Positions 8,586 through 15,399 of a stretch of 64,000 bases of DNA are shown here, piece after piece. Every line of letters begins with the position of its first letter. Within the stretch, counting starts at the first letter, position 1. The position numbers and the translations under genes are program-made. Origin of the DNA: Clostridia bacterium (GTDB taxonomy: Bacteria > Bacillota > Clostridia > Peptostreptococcales > Anaerovoracaceae); contig CAAFTW010000030.1 in NCBI GenBank assembly GCA_900766045.1, positions 7,556 to 71,555 on the forward strand, read 5' to 3'. The notes under the pieces are model-generated. The model was not told the DNA's origin. It ran no database searches and saw only the letters and a program-made list of their open reading frames with translations.

Positions 8586-10193
8586 ATGCTGAAAAATCTG
8601 CACGAAAATAAAATCATGCGCCAGGCTCCGGAGCATTACCGCATGGAAGGCGGTGGTGAGCAGATGTTCAGTTCGGAAAGCGCGCAGATTGCCAGGAAAT
8701 ACGCCGAGCGCTGGAAAACTTCCGATGCCGGCCGGGCCTGGAAATCGCAGCAGGCTGCCTGCACGTCCCGCCTGAAAAAGGAAAAAGAGGAAACAGCAGA
8801 CTGCGCTGCAGGAAATGTGGGGAATTCTGGAAATACCGGAGCCGGCGGAAAATCCGCTGCTTACCTGGAAGACAAGGCGGAATGGCGCATTTCTGATCTT
8901 GACCCAGAGCATCTTTTCCCGGTGGGAATCGAATATACTCCGCCGGCAAGGGGAACCTGGACGATCGCTCACACGCCGATGCTGGTTCCGGGACTTCATG
9001 AAGTTTATGTATGCCCGGACGGCTGCCTGCGCGGCGTCGTCATGTCCGCAGAGGAATTCCGCGGTCTGGACCGTTTCCACGTCATTGAAGTCCGCGAGCC
9101 GGATTTATATAACGGAACACTGGAAACGAAGATCATCGACGGTGTAACGTCGGTCATTCAGCAGATCCGGCGGGAAAAGGGAGCATTTCCGTCTGCTGTT
9201 ATGGTGACCACCAGCTGCATTCACGATCTGATGGGGTTGGACCGGAATATGGTCTACCGTGAGCTTTCTGAGCGTTTTCCATCGATCGACATCGTTCAGG
9301 GCTGGATGAACTGCACCATGAGAATGTCGACCCTGCACTACGAGCAGGTCCAGTGGAGGCAGAATTATGCCGCTCTCCATCCGCGTGAAAAAGATCCGAA
9401 GTCGGTGAATATCATCGGCAGCAGTTTCCCGCTGGACAGGGATTCAGAAATCGTGCAGATGCTGGAAAAATCAGGCTTCACTGTCCGGGATCTTCCCCTC
9501 TGCAGGACGTATGAGGAATATCAGAATATGGCTTCAAGCTCTTTGAACATCTGGAACTGGGTCATGGGCATGGAGGCCTGCAGAGATCTGGAAGAGCGGC
9601 TGGGCCAGAAACAGCTGCACATGCCATATCCGTGGACCTACGGGGAAATCCGGCGTCAGCTGACCGGGCTTCATGAGCTGACCGGCGCGGAACTTCCGGA
9701 TTTCGATGCTCTTGAACAGAAGGCGGAGGAAAAGCTTTCTCAAGCTCATGAAGTGATCGGAGATACAGAAATTCAGCTCGATGGTGTTGCGGCAATGTTG
9801 CCCTTCCAGCTTGCGGAGCTTCTGCTCCGGCACGGCTTTCATGTCGGAAAAATCTACGCGGATGCGGTCATGCCGGAGGACAGGGATGCCTTCTCTCGTC
9901 TGGCAGAGTCCCATCCGGACCTTTCTGTCAGCGCCATGATCAATTTCCGTCTGCGGACGAGAAAACGCGATGGTGAAGCGGATGCGGAAGCCGGAGGCCG
10001 GCGGATTCTGGCGGTCGGACAGAGAAGCGCGTATTTCTCTGGCACGTCGTATTTTGTCGATCTCATCCAGAACAACGGCTGGTACGGATACACGGGAATC
10101 TGCCGCCTGGCGGACGCAATGATCGACGCATACCGGAAGCCGAAGGACGCGCCGGAAATGATTCAGATTAAGGCGAGGGGGTGCACAGCATAA
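8586..10193 (+). CDS. Nitrogenase component-1-like protein, D-type, copy 2
   Basis: About 535 residues from the ATG at 8586, eight bases after GAGAGGTGAG; a GTG at 8580 overlapping the nifH-like stop is an alternative. Conserved cluster segments are PGLHEVYVCPDGCLRG (cysteines near 143 and 147), resembling the NifD P-cluster region, and MVTTSCIHDLMGLD (cysteine near 211), resembling the TTC...G.D segment. The order and context parallel copy 1, and a VNIIGSSFPLDRDSEI block aligns with it. An unusual low-complexity Asn/Gly-rich insert (about 70-92) precedes the conserved core. The stop codon overlaps the ATG of the K-type partner (TAATG). It probably forms a heterotetramer with the next product and is reduced by the NifH-like protein; substrate unknown. 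Confidence 0.87.
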   Translation: MLKNLHENKIMRQAPEHYRMEGGGEQMFSSESAQIARKYAERWKTSDAGRAWKSQQAACTSRLKKEKEETADCAAGNVGNSGNTGAGGKSAAYLEDKAEWRISDLDPEHLFPVGIEYTPPARGTWTIAHTPMLVPGLHEVYVCPDGCLRGVVMSAEEFRGLDRFHVIEVREPDLYNGTLETKIIDGVTSVIQQIRREKGAFPSAVMVTTSCIHDLMGLDRNMVYRELSERFPSIDIVQGWMNCTMRMSTLHYEQVQWRQNYAALHPREKDPKSVNIIGSSFPLDRDSEIVQMLEKSGFTVRDLPLCRTYEEYQNMASSSLNIWNWVMGMEACRDLEERLGQKQLHMPYPWTYGEIRRQLTGLHELTGAELPDFDALEQKAEEKLSQAHEVIGDTEIQLDGVAAMLPFQLAELLLRHGFHVGKIYADAVMPEDRDAFSRLAESHPDLSVSAMINFRLRTRKRDGEADAEAGGRRILAVGQRSAYFSGTSYFVDLIQNNGWYGYTGICRLADAMIDAYRKPKDAPEMIQIKARGCTA

Positions 10194-11575
10194 TGACAGG
10201 ACAAAATACAGCCGCGCAAGGGGAAATTTCAACCCCGGACGCGCGTGACATTCGTGTGCATACGGTCAATTACGCGGCCGATGTGTCTGGTGTCTGCTCG
10301 GCGCTGTACGAGCTCGGCGGGCTGATCGTCATGCACGACGCGTCCGGATGCAATTCCACCTTCGCGACCCACGACGAACCGCGCTGGTACGACATCGACA
10401 GCATGATCTATATTTCCGGGCTGACGGAATACGACGCCGTGCTGGGCGGCGACGAAAAATATATCGACGATGTTCTGGAAATCGCGCAGGAACGCCATCC
10501 GAAGTTTATCTGTGTGTTCGGCTCGCCGGTGGCGCTTGTTATGGGTACTGACTTCCGCGGTATCGCGCATATTATCGAAAAGCGTACCGGAATTCCAACG
10601 TTTTCCTTTGAAACCAGCGGAATGTATACCTATCTTCAGGGGGCGCGCCAGGCCTTCGCCGCGATTGCAGACCGCTTCTGCACAAAGGAGAAGGCGGAGG
10701 AGTATTCGGATTCAGGGAATACATCTGCCGCAGAATATACAATTTCAGGAAAGCCGTGCCGGCGCTTGAAAATCAATATTCTGGGTGTGACTCCTCTGGA
10801 TTTCTCTGTTGTGGGAAATGATGAGGCGCTCCGCGCGTTTGCAGATCGACATGATATGGAACTGGTTTCCTTCTGGGCGATGGGTGACAGTCTGGAGCGG
10901 CTGTCCATGGCCGGCGCGGCGGATGTCAATCTGGTGGTGTCGTCTGTTGGCATCGATGCGGCCGAAGTACTGAAGGAAAAATTCGGCCAGCCCTATGTTA
11001 CCGGACTTCCGATGAGTGGCGAAGAAGATGAAACTCTGGCTGAGATGCTGAAGGCGGCTGAGGAAGATGGAAAGGACCGTGTGCTCTGGGAAGACGATGG
11101 CGCCTGCGCGGAAATTTACCGCGCCGATCCACCGGATGAGCAGGAAATCTCTGCCGCAGAAAAACGTATCGCCTCTGAAGAGGACAGCATCGTGATTCTT
11201 GGTGAAACCGTGCAGGCGGCGTCGATTCGCAGGCTGCTGGAGCATGCAGGCGCCGGCGCAGCTGCATCAGAGACACAAGGTGAACCCGCCCAGAGCCATG
11301 TTCATGTCATCTGCCCGCTGGAAGACAGTTTCGGCCTGCTCAGAGAGGATGACGTGATGACCGACGACGAAGCCGCCGTGACCCGTCTGGCCAATGCGGC
11401 GCGCTGGTTTATCGCCGATCCGGTATGGGGAAATATCCTGAAAAAGGACTCCCGTACAGAGTTTATTCCACTCCCGTCAGAAGCCTGCTCGGGAAGAATT
11501 TTCCGTGCCGATATTCCAATGTTCGCGGCCCCGGATTGGGGAAAGACGCTGGTCGACAGGATTCGGAAGGGATAG
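10193..11575 (+). CDS. Nitrogenase component-1-like protein, K-type, copy 2
   Basis: About 460 residues. The preferred start is ATG 10193, overlapping the upstream TAA and 12 bases after GAGGGG; GTG 10181 lies directly against that site. Conserved elements: YELGGLIVMHDASGC (cysteine near 53), DEPRW near 61-65, YDAVLGGDEKY, GSPVALVMGTDF, and GIPTFSFETSGMYTYLQG. All are shared in order with the K-type gene at 1272. The first about 20 residues are not conserved between copies and are encoded by DNA that contains a copy of the recurrent intergenic motif (10199-10221). This is the last gene of the operon: a terminator-type hairpin follows at 11688. Role: partner of the D-type copy 2. Confidence 0.84.
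   Translation: MTGQNTAAQGEISTPDARDIRVHTVNYAADVSGVCSALYELGGLIVMHDASGCNSTFATHDEPRWYDIDSMIYISGLTEYDAVLGGDEKYIDDVLEIAQERHPKFICVFGSPVALVMGTDFRGIAHIIEKRTGIPTFSFETSGMYTYLQGARQAFAAIADRFCTKEKAEEYSDSGNTSAAEYTISGKPCRRLKINILGVTPLDFSVVGNDEALRAFADRHDMELVSFWAMGDSLERLSMAGAADVNLVVSSVGIDAAEVLKEKFGQPYVTGLPMSGEEDETLAEMLKAAEEDGKDRVLWEDDGACAEIYRADPPDEQEISAAEKRIASEEDSIVILGETVQAASIRRLLEHAGAGAAASETQGEPAQSHVHVICPLEDSFGLLREDDVMTDDEAAVTRLANAARWFIADPVWGNILKKDSRTEFIPLPSEACSGRIFRADIPMFAAPDWGKTLVDRIRKG
10199..10221 (-). repeat. Intergenic-type motif copy 2, inside the start of a gene
   Basis: On the minus strand this reads CCTTGCGCGG...TTTTGTCC, 23 bp. It is nearly the same as the copy at 14619, including flanking ATAAT and GGAAATT. 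It encodes codons 3-10 of the K-type copy 2 protein, a segment absent from its paralogue. Confidence 0.6.
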
Positions 11576-11687
11576 GCAGAAATCAAGAGTTTCAGGCTGA
11601 TGCACTTCTTTCTTCGCGTTTTCTCTGCGCTGAAGCTTCGGCCGGGCAGCCGGGAACCTTGTTGTCGACTGACGGAAATACAATCAG

Positions 11688-11721
11688 ACCGGACAGGCTG
11701 GCGAGCAGCCTGTCCGGTTTC
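11688..11721 (+). terminator. Terminator of the nitrogenase-like/hyp operon
   Basis: Perfect 13-bp stem (11688-11700 with 11706-11718), five-base loop, then a short T-rich tail (TTTCTG). It lies 112 bp after the last gene of the operon. Confidence 0.75.
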
Positions 11722-11730
11722 TGTGCAGAG

Positions 11731-11789
11731 GGAGAATTTCCGACAGATAACTTTCGAAAGAGAATGCCAGCTGAAGTCGGAAATTCTCC
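11731..11789. repeat. 14-bp inverted repeat with nested palindrome
   Basis: Perfect 14-bp inverted repeat (11731-11744 with 11776-11789), starting 10 bp after the operon terminator. The 31-bp spacer contains a 10-bp palindrome CTTTCGAAAG. It could be a second transcription stop, as ATTTTATT follows, or a protein-binding cruciform. Confidence 0.55.
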
Positions 11790-12362
11790 TGATTTTATTG
11801 GATTTCCGGCATTCAGATTACTGCTGAAATCATCCAGTCTGCATGGGGACTGAAAAGAGAAGGGATGGAGTACGTTTTTCTGTATTCAATACGGACTATA
11901 GAAATGAACACCCCCTGTCTTCAAGCACTTGTGCTAATATTCTCCTATGTTCTTATCCGGAATTTCAGTCTGATCACTTTCCATTCCGGACAGGCAGAAA
12001 TCACCGCAAAAGGTGTTGGGAAAAGCCGAGAAAAACACGGTTTGTTACCAACGGCGAATTATTTTTGGGAAAATAGATAAATAATCGTGATTCATACCTA
12101 AAAAATGTATTAATCAGGGTACATTGATAACGATTGTTGATCAGTAAATTTCGGAACCTATTATTATAAATAATTATGAATAAAATTGCGTGTATGGTCT
12201 GGATAATAAAGCAAAGTATATTACGAATACATTATTTATCTGAATATTGTGGAACTATTTTGAGCGAATTTCATGTAAATAGTACGGTTTTAGCAACGGT
12301 ATTTCAGATTGAAATAATAGGTATTTGGTAAAAACTTGCGATTTTGAGTAATCTTACCTAAA

Positions 12363-12375
12363 GCATACAGTATAC
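12363..12375. promoter_or_regulatory. GTATAC-type palindrome, site 1
   Basis: Matches GTATACAGTATAC at 12 of 13 positions. It partly abuts a TTGGTAAAA element. Possible regulator-binding site; regulator unknown. Confidence 0.45.
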
Positions 12376-12510
12376 TTGGTAAAATATGCTCTTCTGACAG
12401 GTTTTTACCAAAATAGTTGCCAGATTGGAGAAATTCCTGCCGGTAATGCCTGCATAAATGATGAATATCAGATAAAGAGAAAATAGATGATGGAAAATGC
12501 TGGAATTCCA

Positions 12511-12523
12511 GGATACAGTATAC
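12511..12523. promoter_or_regulatory. GTATAC-type palindrome, site 2
   Basis: Matches GTATACAGTATAC at 12 of 13 positions, 32 bp before the T-tract side of the minus-strand terminator. Confidence 0.45.
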
Positions 12524-12555
12524 CTCACCAATGCTCTTTCCAGGAGCTCCAGGGC

Positions 12556-12591
12556 AGAAAAATGACCAGCGGCCGATAACAGCCGCTGGTC
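12556..12591 (-). terminator. Terminator of the GGGtGRT operon
   Basis: Perfect 10-bp stem (12564-12573 with 12582-12591), eight-base loop, followed on the minus strand by ATTTTTC. It lies about 190 bp downstream of the stop of the GGGtGRT gene, beyond the 34-bp repeats. Confidence 0.8.
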
Positions 12592-12617
12592 AGGAAGCTT
12601 CAGGCATTTTCAGGCGG

Positions 12618-12740
12618 GACAGTCCCTTTCCCGGAGCTGTTCGCATTGGCAGACAGTCCCTTTCCCGGAGCTGTTCGCATTGGCAGACAGTCCCTTTCCC
12701 GGGGCTGTTCGCATTGGCAGACAGCAGTCCCTTTCCCGGA
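12618..12740. repeat. 34-bp direct tandem repeat, 3 full copies plus a partial
   Basis: Units begin at 12618, 12652, 12686 and 12720 with an exact 34-bp period. The third unit has one substitution visible, and the last partial unit has a 3-bp CAG insertion before the TCCCTTTCCCGG core. The array lies in the 3' untranslated region of the minus-strand GGGtGRT operon, between its stop codon and terminator. Confidence 0.9.
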
Positions 12741-12778
12741 ATCTGCCCGACGCTTCAATTGCAGAAAAATGAGAAATC

Positions 12779-13780
12779 CTACTTATTCATCGCCTCTTCA
12801 ACCGCAACGGCGCATGCAACGGTGCAGCCGACCATCGGGTTGTTTCCCATTCCGATGTAGCCCATCATCTCTACATGGGCCGGAACAGAAGAGGATCCGG
12901 CGAACTGTGCGTCGGAGTGCATTCTTCCCATGGTATCGGTCATGCCGTAGGATGCCGGACCTGCAGCCATGTTATCCGGATGCAGGGTGCGACCTGTGCC
13001 GCCGCCGGATGCAACGGAGAAATACTTCTTTCCCTGCTCGATGCATTCCTTCTTATAGGTTCCGGCAACCGGGTGCTGGAATCTGGTCGGGTTGGTGGAG
13101 TTTCCGGTGATGGAAACATCGACGTGCTCGTGGTGCATGATGGCAACGCCTTCGCGGACGTCGTCTGCGCCGTAGCAGCGTACCTGTGCGCGCTCACCCT
13201 TGGAATACGGGATTTCCTGAACGATGTTCAGTTCTCCGGTCTTGTAGTTGAATTTTGTCTGAACGTAGGTGAAGCCGTTGATTCTGGAAATGATCTGTGC
13301 GGCGTCTTTACCGAGTCCGTTCAGGATGACGCGAAGCGGCTCCTTACGTGCCTTGTTGGCATTGTTGACGATGCCGATTGCGCCTTCTGCTGCCGCGAAG
13401 CTCTCGTGACCTGCCAGAAAGGCAAAACATTTGGTCTCGTCTCTTAAGAGCATGGCTCCCAGGTTTCCGTGCCCGAGACCGACCTTTCTGTCGTCTGCGA
13501 CGCTCCCCGGGATGCAGAAACTCTGCAGACCGATACCGATGGCCTCTGCCGCGTCAGCCGCGGTCTTGACGCCCTTCTTAATTGCGATTGCGCATCCTGC
13601 AACGTATGCCCAGCCAGCGTCCTCGAAGCAGATCGGCTGTACGTTCTTTGCAATCTGGTATGGATCGACACCCGCGTCCTTACAGACCTTTTCAGCCTCT
13701 TCCAGAGACGCGATGCCGTATTCTTTCAATACGCCGTTGATTTTATCGATGCGGCGCTCATAGCTTTCGAATAATGCCAT
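12779..13780 (-). CDS. GGGtGRT family protein
   Basis: 333 residues. It contains the family signature GGGTGRTLHPDN near 275-286 and full-length flanking sequence, including a C-terminal GYIGMGNNPMVGCTVACAVAVEEAMNK. The family is conserved in anaerobes, its biochemical role is not established, and members are usually paired with an Fe-S scaffold-like gene, as here. The ATG is preceded by AAAGGAG; this ribosome site overlaps the stop of the upstream scaffold gene, so the two are translationally close. Several conserved cysteines are present, but no recognised enzyme motif. It is the second gene of a minus-strand operon convergent with the nitrogenase-like operon. Confidence 0.93.
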   Translation of the reverse strand: MALFESYERRIDKINGVLKEYGIASLEEAEKVCKDAGVDPYQIAKNVQPICFEDAGWAYVAGCAIAIKKGVKTAADAAEAIGIGLQSFCIPGSVADDRKVGLGHGNLGAMLLRDETKCFAFLAGHESFAAAEGAIGIVNNANKARKEPLRVILNGLGKDAAQIISRINGFTYVQTKFNYKTGELNIVQEIPYSKGERAQVRCYGADDVREGVAIMHHEHVDVSITGNSTNPTRFQHPVAGTYKKECIEQGKKYFSVASGGGTGRTLHPDNMAAGPASYGMTDTMGRMHSDAQFAGSSSVPAHVEMMGYIGMGNNPMVGCTVACAVAVEEAMNK

Positions 13781-13783
13781 GTG

Positions 13784-14476
13784 TTACTCCTTTCTCGGGT
13801 CGATGTACTTCGCCGCTTCGTCAAATCTTCCGTATGTGCCCTTGGCCTTTTCTACGGCTTCGTTGGCGTCCATTCCGTCCTTGATGTAATCCATCATTTT
13901 TCCGAGGTTGATGAACTCATAGCCGATGATCAGGTTGTTCTCATCGACCGCAAGGCGGTTGACGTATCCTTCTGTCATTTCCAGATAGCGGGAACCCTTG
14001 GCCTTGGTGCCGTACATAGTTCCTACCTGGCTGCGTAAGTTTTTGCCCAGATCCTCAAGGCCTGCGCCGACTGGAAGTCCGCCCTCGGAGAAAGCAGTCT
14101 GAGATCTTCCGTAGACGATCTGCAGGAAGAGCTGGCGCATGGCAACGTTGATGGCATCGCATACGAGGTCTGTGTTCAGCGCTTCCAGGAGTGTCTTTCC
14201 CGGGAGAATTTCTGATGCCATCGCTGCGGAGTGGGTCATGCCGCTGCAGCCGATGGTTTCTACCAGAGCCTCTTCAATAATACCGTTCTTCACATTCAGG
14301 GTAAGCTTGCATCCGCCCTGCTGAGGCGCGCACCAGCCGACACCGTGAGTCAGTCCGCTGATGTCCTTGATTTCCTTAGCCTGCACCCATTCTCCCTCTT
14401 CCGGGATCGGAGCAGGACCGTGATATGCGCCCTTTGCGATCGGACACATATTTTCTACTTCCGTTGAGTAAATCAT
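13784..14476 (-). CDS. Iron-sulfur cluster assembly scaffold-like protein (NifU/IscU-related, GGGtGRT partner)
   Basis: 230 residues. Resembles the NifU N-terminal/IscU-like scaffold family in an enlarged form. Cysteine motifs are spread along the chain: MCPIAKG near 11, GVGWCAPQQGGCKL near 46-56, and VETIGCSGMTHSAAMAS near 73-88. The last resembles the GCG.A..S segment of IscU/NifU. The protein is longer than IscU (about 125 residues) and has a C-terminal region of unknown function. It starts the minus-strand operon, with promoter at 14522-14550, and is followed directly by the GGGtGRT gene. A role in Fe-S or other metallocluster assembly is inferred from the family, not shown. Confidence 0.85.
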   Translation of the reverse strand: MIYSTEVENMCPIAKGAYHGPAPIPEEGEWVQAKEIKDISGLTHGVGWCAPQQGGCKLTLNVKNGIIEEALVETIGCSGMTHSAAMASEILPGKTLLEALNTDLVCDAINVAMRQLFLQIVYGRSQTAFSEGGLPVGAGLEDLGKNLRSQVGTMYGTKAKGSRYLEMTEGYVNRLAVDENNLIIGYEFINLGKMMDYIKDGMDANEAVEKAKGTYGRFDEAAKYIDPRKE

Positions 14477-14521
14477 GTATTCACATCCTTTGCTGATTGG
14501 TGTTAAAACATTCCTGAAACT

Positions 14522-14550
14522 ATTCTACCGCGGCCGGCGCTGTACTGCAA
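14522..14550 (-). promoter_or_regulatory. Promoter of the scaffold/GGGtGRT operon
   Basis: On the minus strand: TTGCAG (14545-14550), 17-bp spacer, TAGAAT (14522-14527), 46 bp before the start codon. Confidence 0.6.
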
Positions 14551-14618
14551 GGCACACCGGTATTCATCTTTTCTTGAAATTCATGAGAATTGCGTATGGA
14601 TGGAGTATAATATCAGCG

Positions 14619-14641
14619 GGACAAAATACAAACGCGCAAGG
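14619..14641 (-). repeat. Intergenic motif copy 3, overlapping a ribosome-binding site
   Basis: 23 bp of the CCTTGC-N9-TTTTGTCC type on the minus strand. Its right end supplies the AAGG of the AAGGAGG site of the gene at 14655. It lies just after a TATAAT hexamer (14606-14611). Confidence 0.6.
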
Positions 14642-14654
14642 AGGAAATTGTTTT

Positions 14655-15149
14655 ATGGATAAATATACAGGTAAAATTGCAGAATCTGTGTTCATCGCAG
14701 AAGGTGCTCAGCTTTCCGGAACGGACATCAACATAGGAAAGAATTCAAATGTCTGGTATAACGCGGTTCTGCGCTCCAGCCATTCTTCCATCGATATCGG
14801 AGAGAATACAAACATTCAGGACAACTGCGTTCTTCATGCAGAAGAAGGAAAGCCGATTCACGTCGGAAACGGTGTGACCATCGGTCACAGCGCCATTGTC
14901 CACGCCTGCACGGTCGGGGACAATACCCTGATCGGCATGGGCGCAACGGTGATGACGGGCTGCAAGGTTGGAAATAACTGCCTGATCGGAGCCGGCGCTC
15001 TGGTTACGCAGGGCACTGTCATTCCGGACGGCATGATGGCCTTCGGAAGCCCGGCCAAAGTCCGCCGCCCGCTGACGGAAGAAGAAATCCAGGGAAACCG
15101 GGACAGCGCGGAAGAGTACGTGCAGGAGGCCGCTGAGCACCTGAAATAA
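14655..15149 (+). CDS. Gamma-carbonic anhydrase-family (left-handed beta-helix) protein
   Basis: 164 residues from the ATG at 14655, eight bases after AAGGAGG; a longer frame back to 14475 is upstream read-through without a ribosome site. The core is a hexapeptide-repeat left-handed beta-helix (repeats such as IGKNSNVWYN, IGENTNIQDNCVLH, IGHSAIVHACTVGDNTLIGMG). Metal-binding histidines expected of the gamma class are present in the order H (CVLHAEE), H (IGHSAIVH) and H (VHACTV). The fold is shared with PaaY/YrdA-like proteins, so carbonic anhydrase activity is probable but unproven. Monocistronic-looking, with TATAAT at 14606-14611 and no clear -35. Confidence 0.85.
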   Translation: MDKYTGKIAESVFIAEGAQLSGTDINIGKNSNVWYNAVLRSSHSSIDIGENTNIQDNCVLHAEEGKPIHVGNGVTIGHSAIVHACTVGDNTLIGMGATVMTGCKVGNNCLIGAGALVTQGTVIPDGMMAFGSPAKVRRPLTEEEIQGNRDSAEEYVQEAAEHLK

Positions 15150-15271
15150 AGAAAGCGGAAAGGCCGCGGATTCATGGAAAGGCCGGAAGGGCAGGAGAAA
15201 AAAACAAGAGCAGGAAAAGGCAGAAGCGAAGGAATGACAGAAGTGCCGGACTCTGCAGAAAGAGGCTTTCC

Positions 15272-15294
15272 CCTTGCCAGGATCATTTTTGCCC
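15272..15294 (+). repeat. Intergenic motif copy 4
   Basis: 23 bp, CCTTGCCAGG...TTTTTGCCC (one change in the right half). It lies 36 bp before the trpS promoter. Confidence 0.5.
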
Positions 15295-15329
15295 GGGGAG
15301 GGAAAATTGTTGCAATCCCACAGATAAAG

Positions 15330-15358
15330 GTGACAAATCACTGGGTTTGCGGTAAAAT
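15330..15358 (+). promoter_or_regulatory. trpS promoter
   Basis: GTGACA (15330-15335), 17-bp spacer, TAAAAT (15353-15358). No T-box leader is visible between it and the start codon. Confidence 0.55.
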
Positions 15359-15399
15359 ATCATGGATAATGTATAACTTGAAACAAGGAGCATGTGTCA

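Larger units (their letters stand above)
11792..12555. other. AT-rich gene-poor stretch A
   Basis: About 760 bp with no credible gene; open frames here lack ribosome sites and family features. It contains several TTGGTAAA/TTTACCAA elements (12045-12051, 12325-12333, 12376-12384, 12403-12413), an ATCTTACCTA element at 12351-12360, and two near-perfect GTATACAGTATAC palindromes (12363-12375 and 12511-12523). The same combination occurs in the desert at 45,997-46,883. Confidence 0.6.

Noticed and set aside
3..11575. Classical nitrogen-fixation (nif) cluster
   Set aside because: The component-1 proteins are divergent in cluster-ligand segments, no nifB is present, and FeMo-cofactor ligand motifs are not evident, so calling it nitrogenase is unsupported.
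11792..12555. CRISPR-like array in the repeated TTGGTAAA elements
   Set aside because: Elements are short, inverted and irregularly spaced, without constant repeats, spacers or cas genes.
12531..12860. Plus-strand open frames of about 110-190 codons across the repeats and opposite the GGGtGRT gene
   Set aside because: They are antisense shadows of a clear gene or translations of the 34-bp repeat, with no ribosome site or family similarity.
15150..15399. T-box leader upstream of trpS
   Set aside because: No specifier stem, T-box consensus or antiterminator/terminator pair was found.
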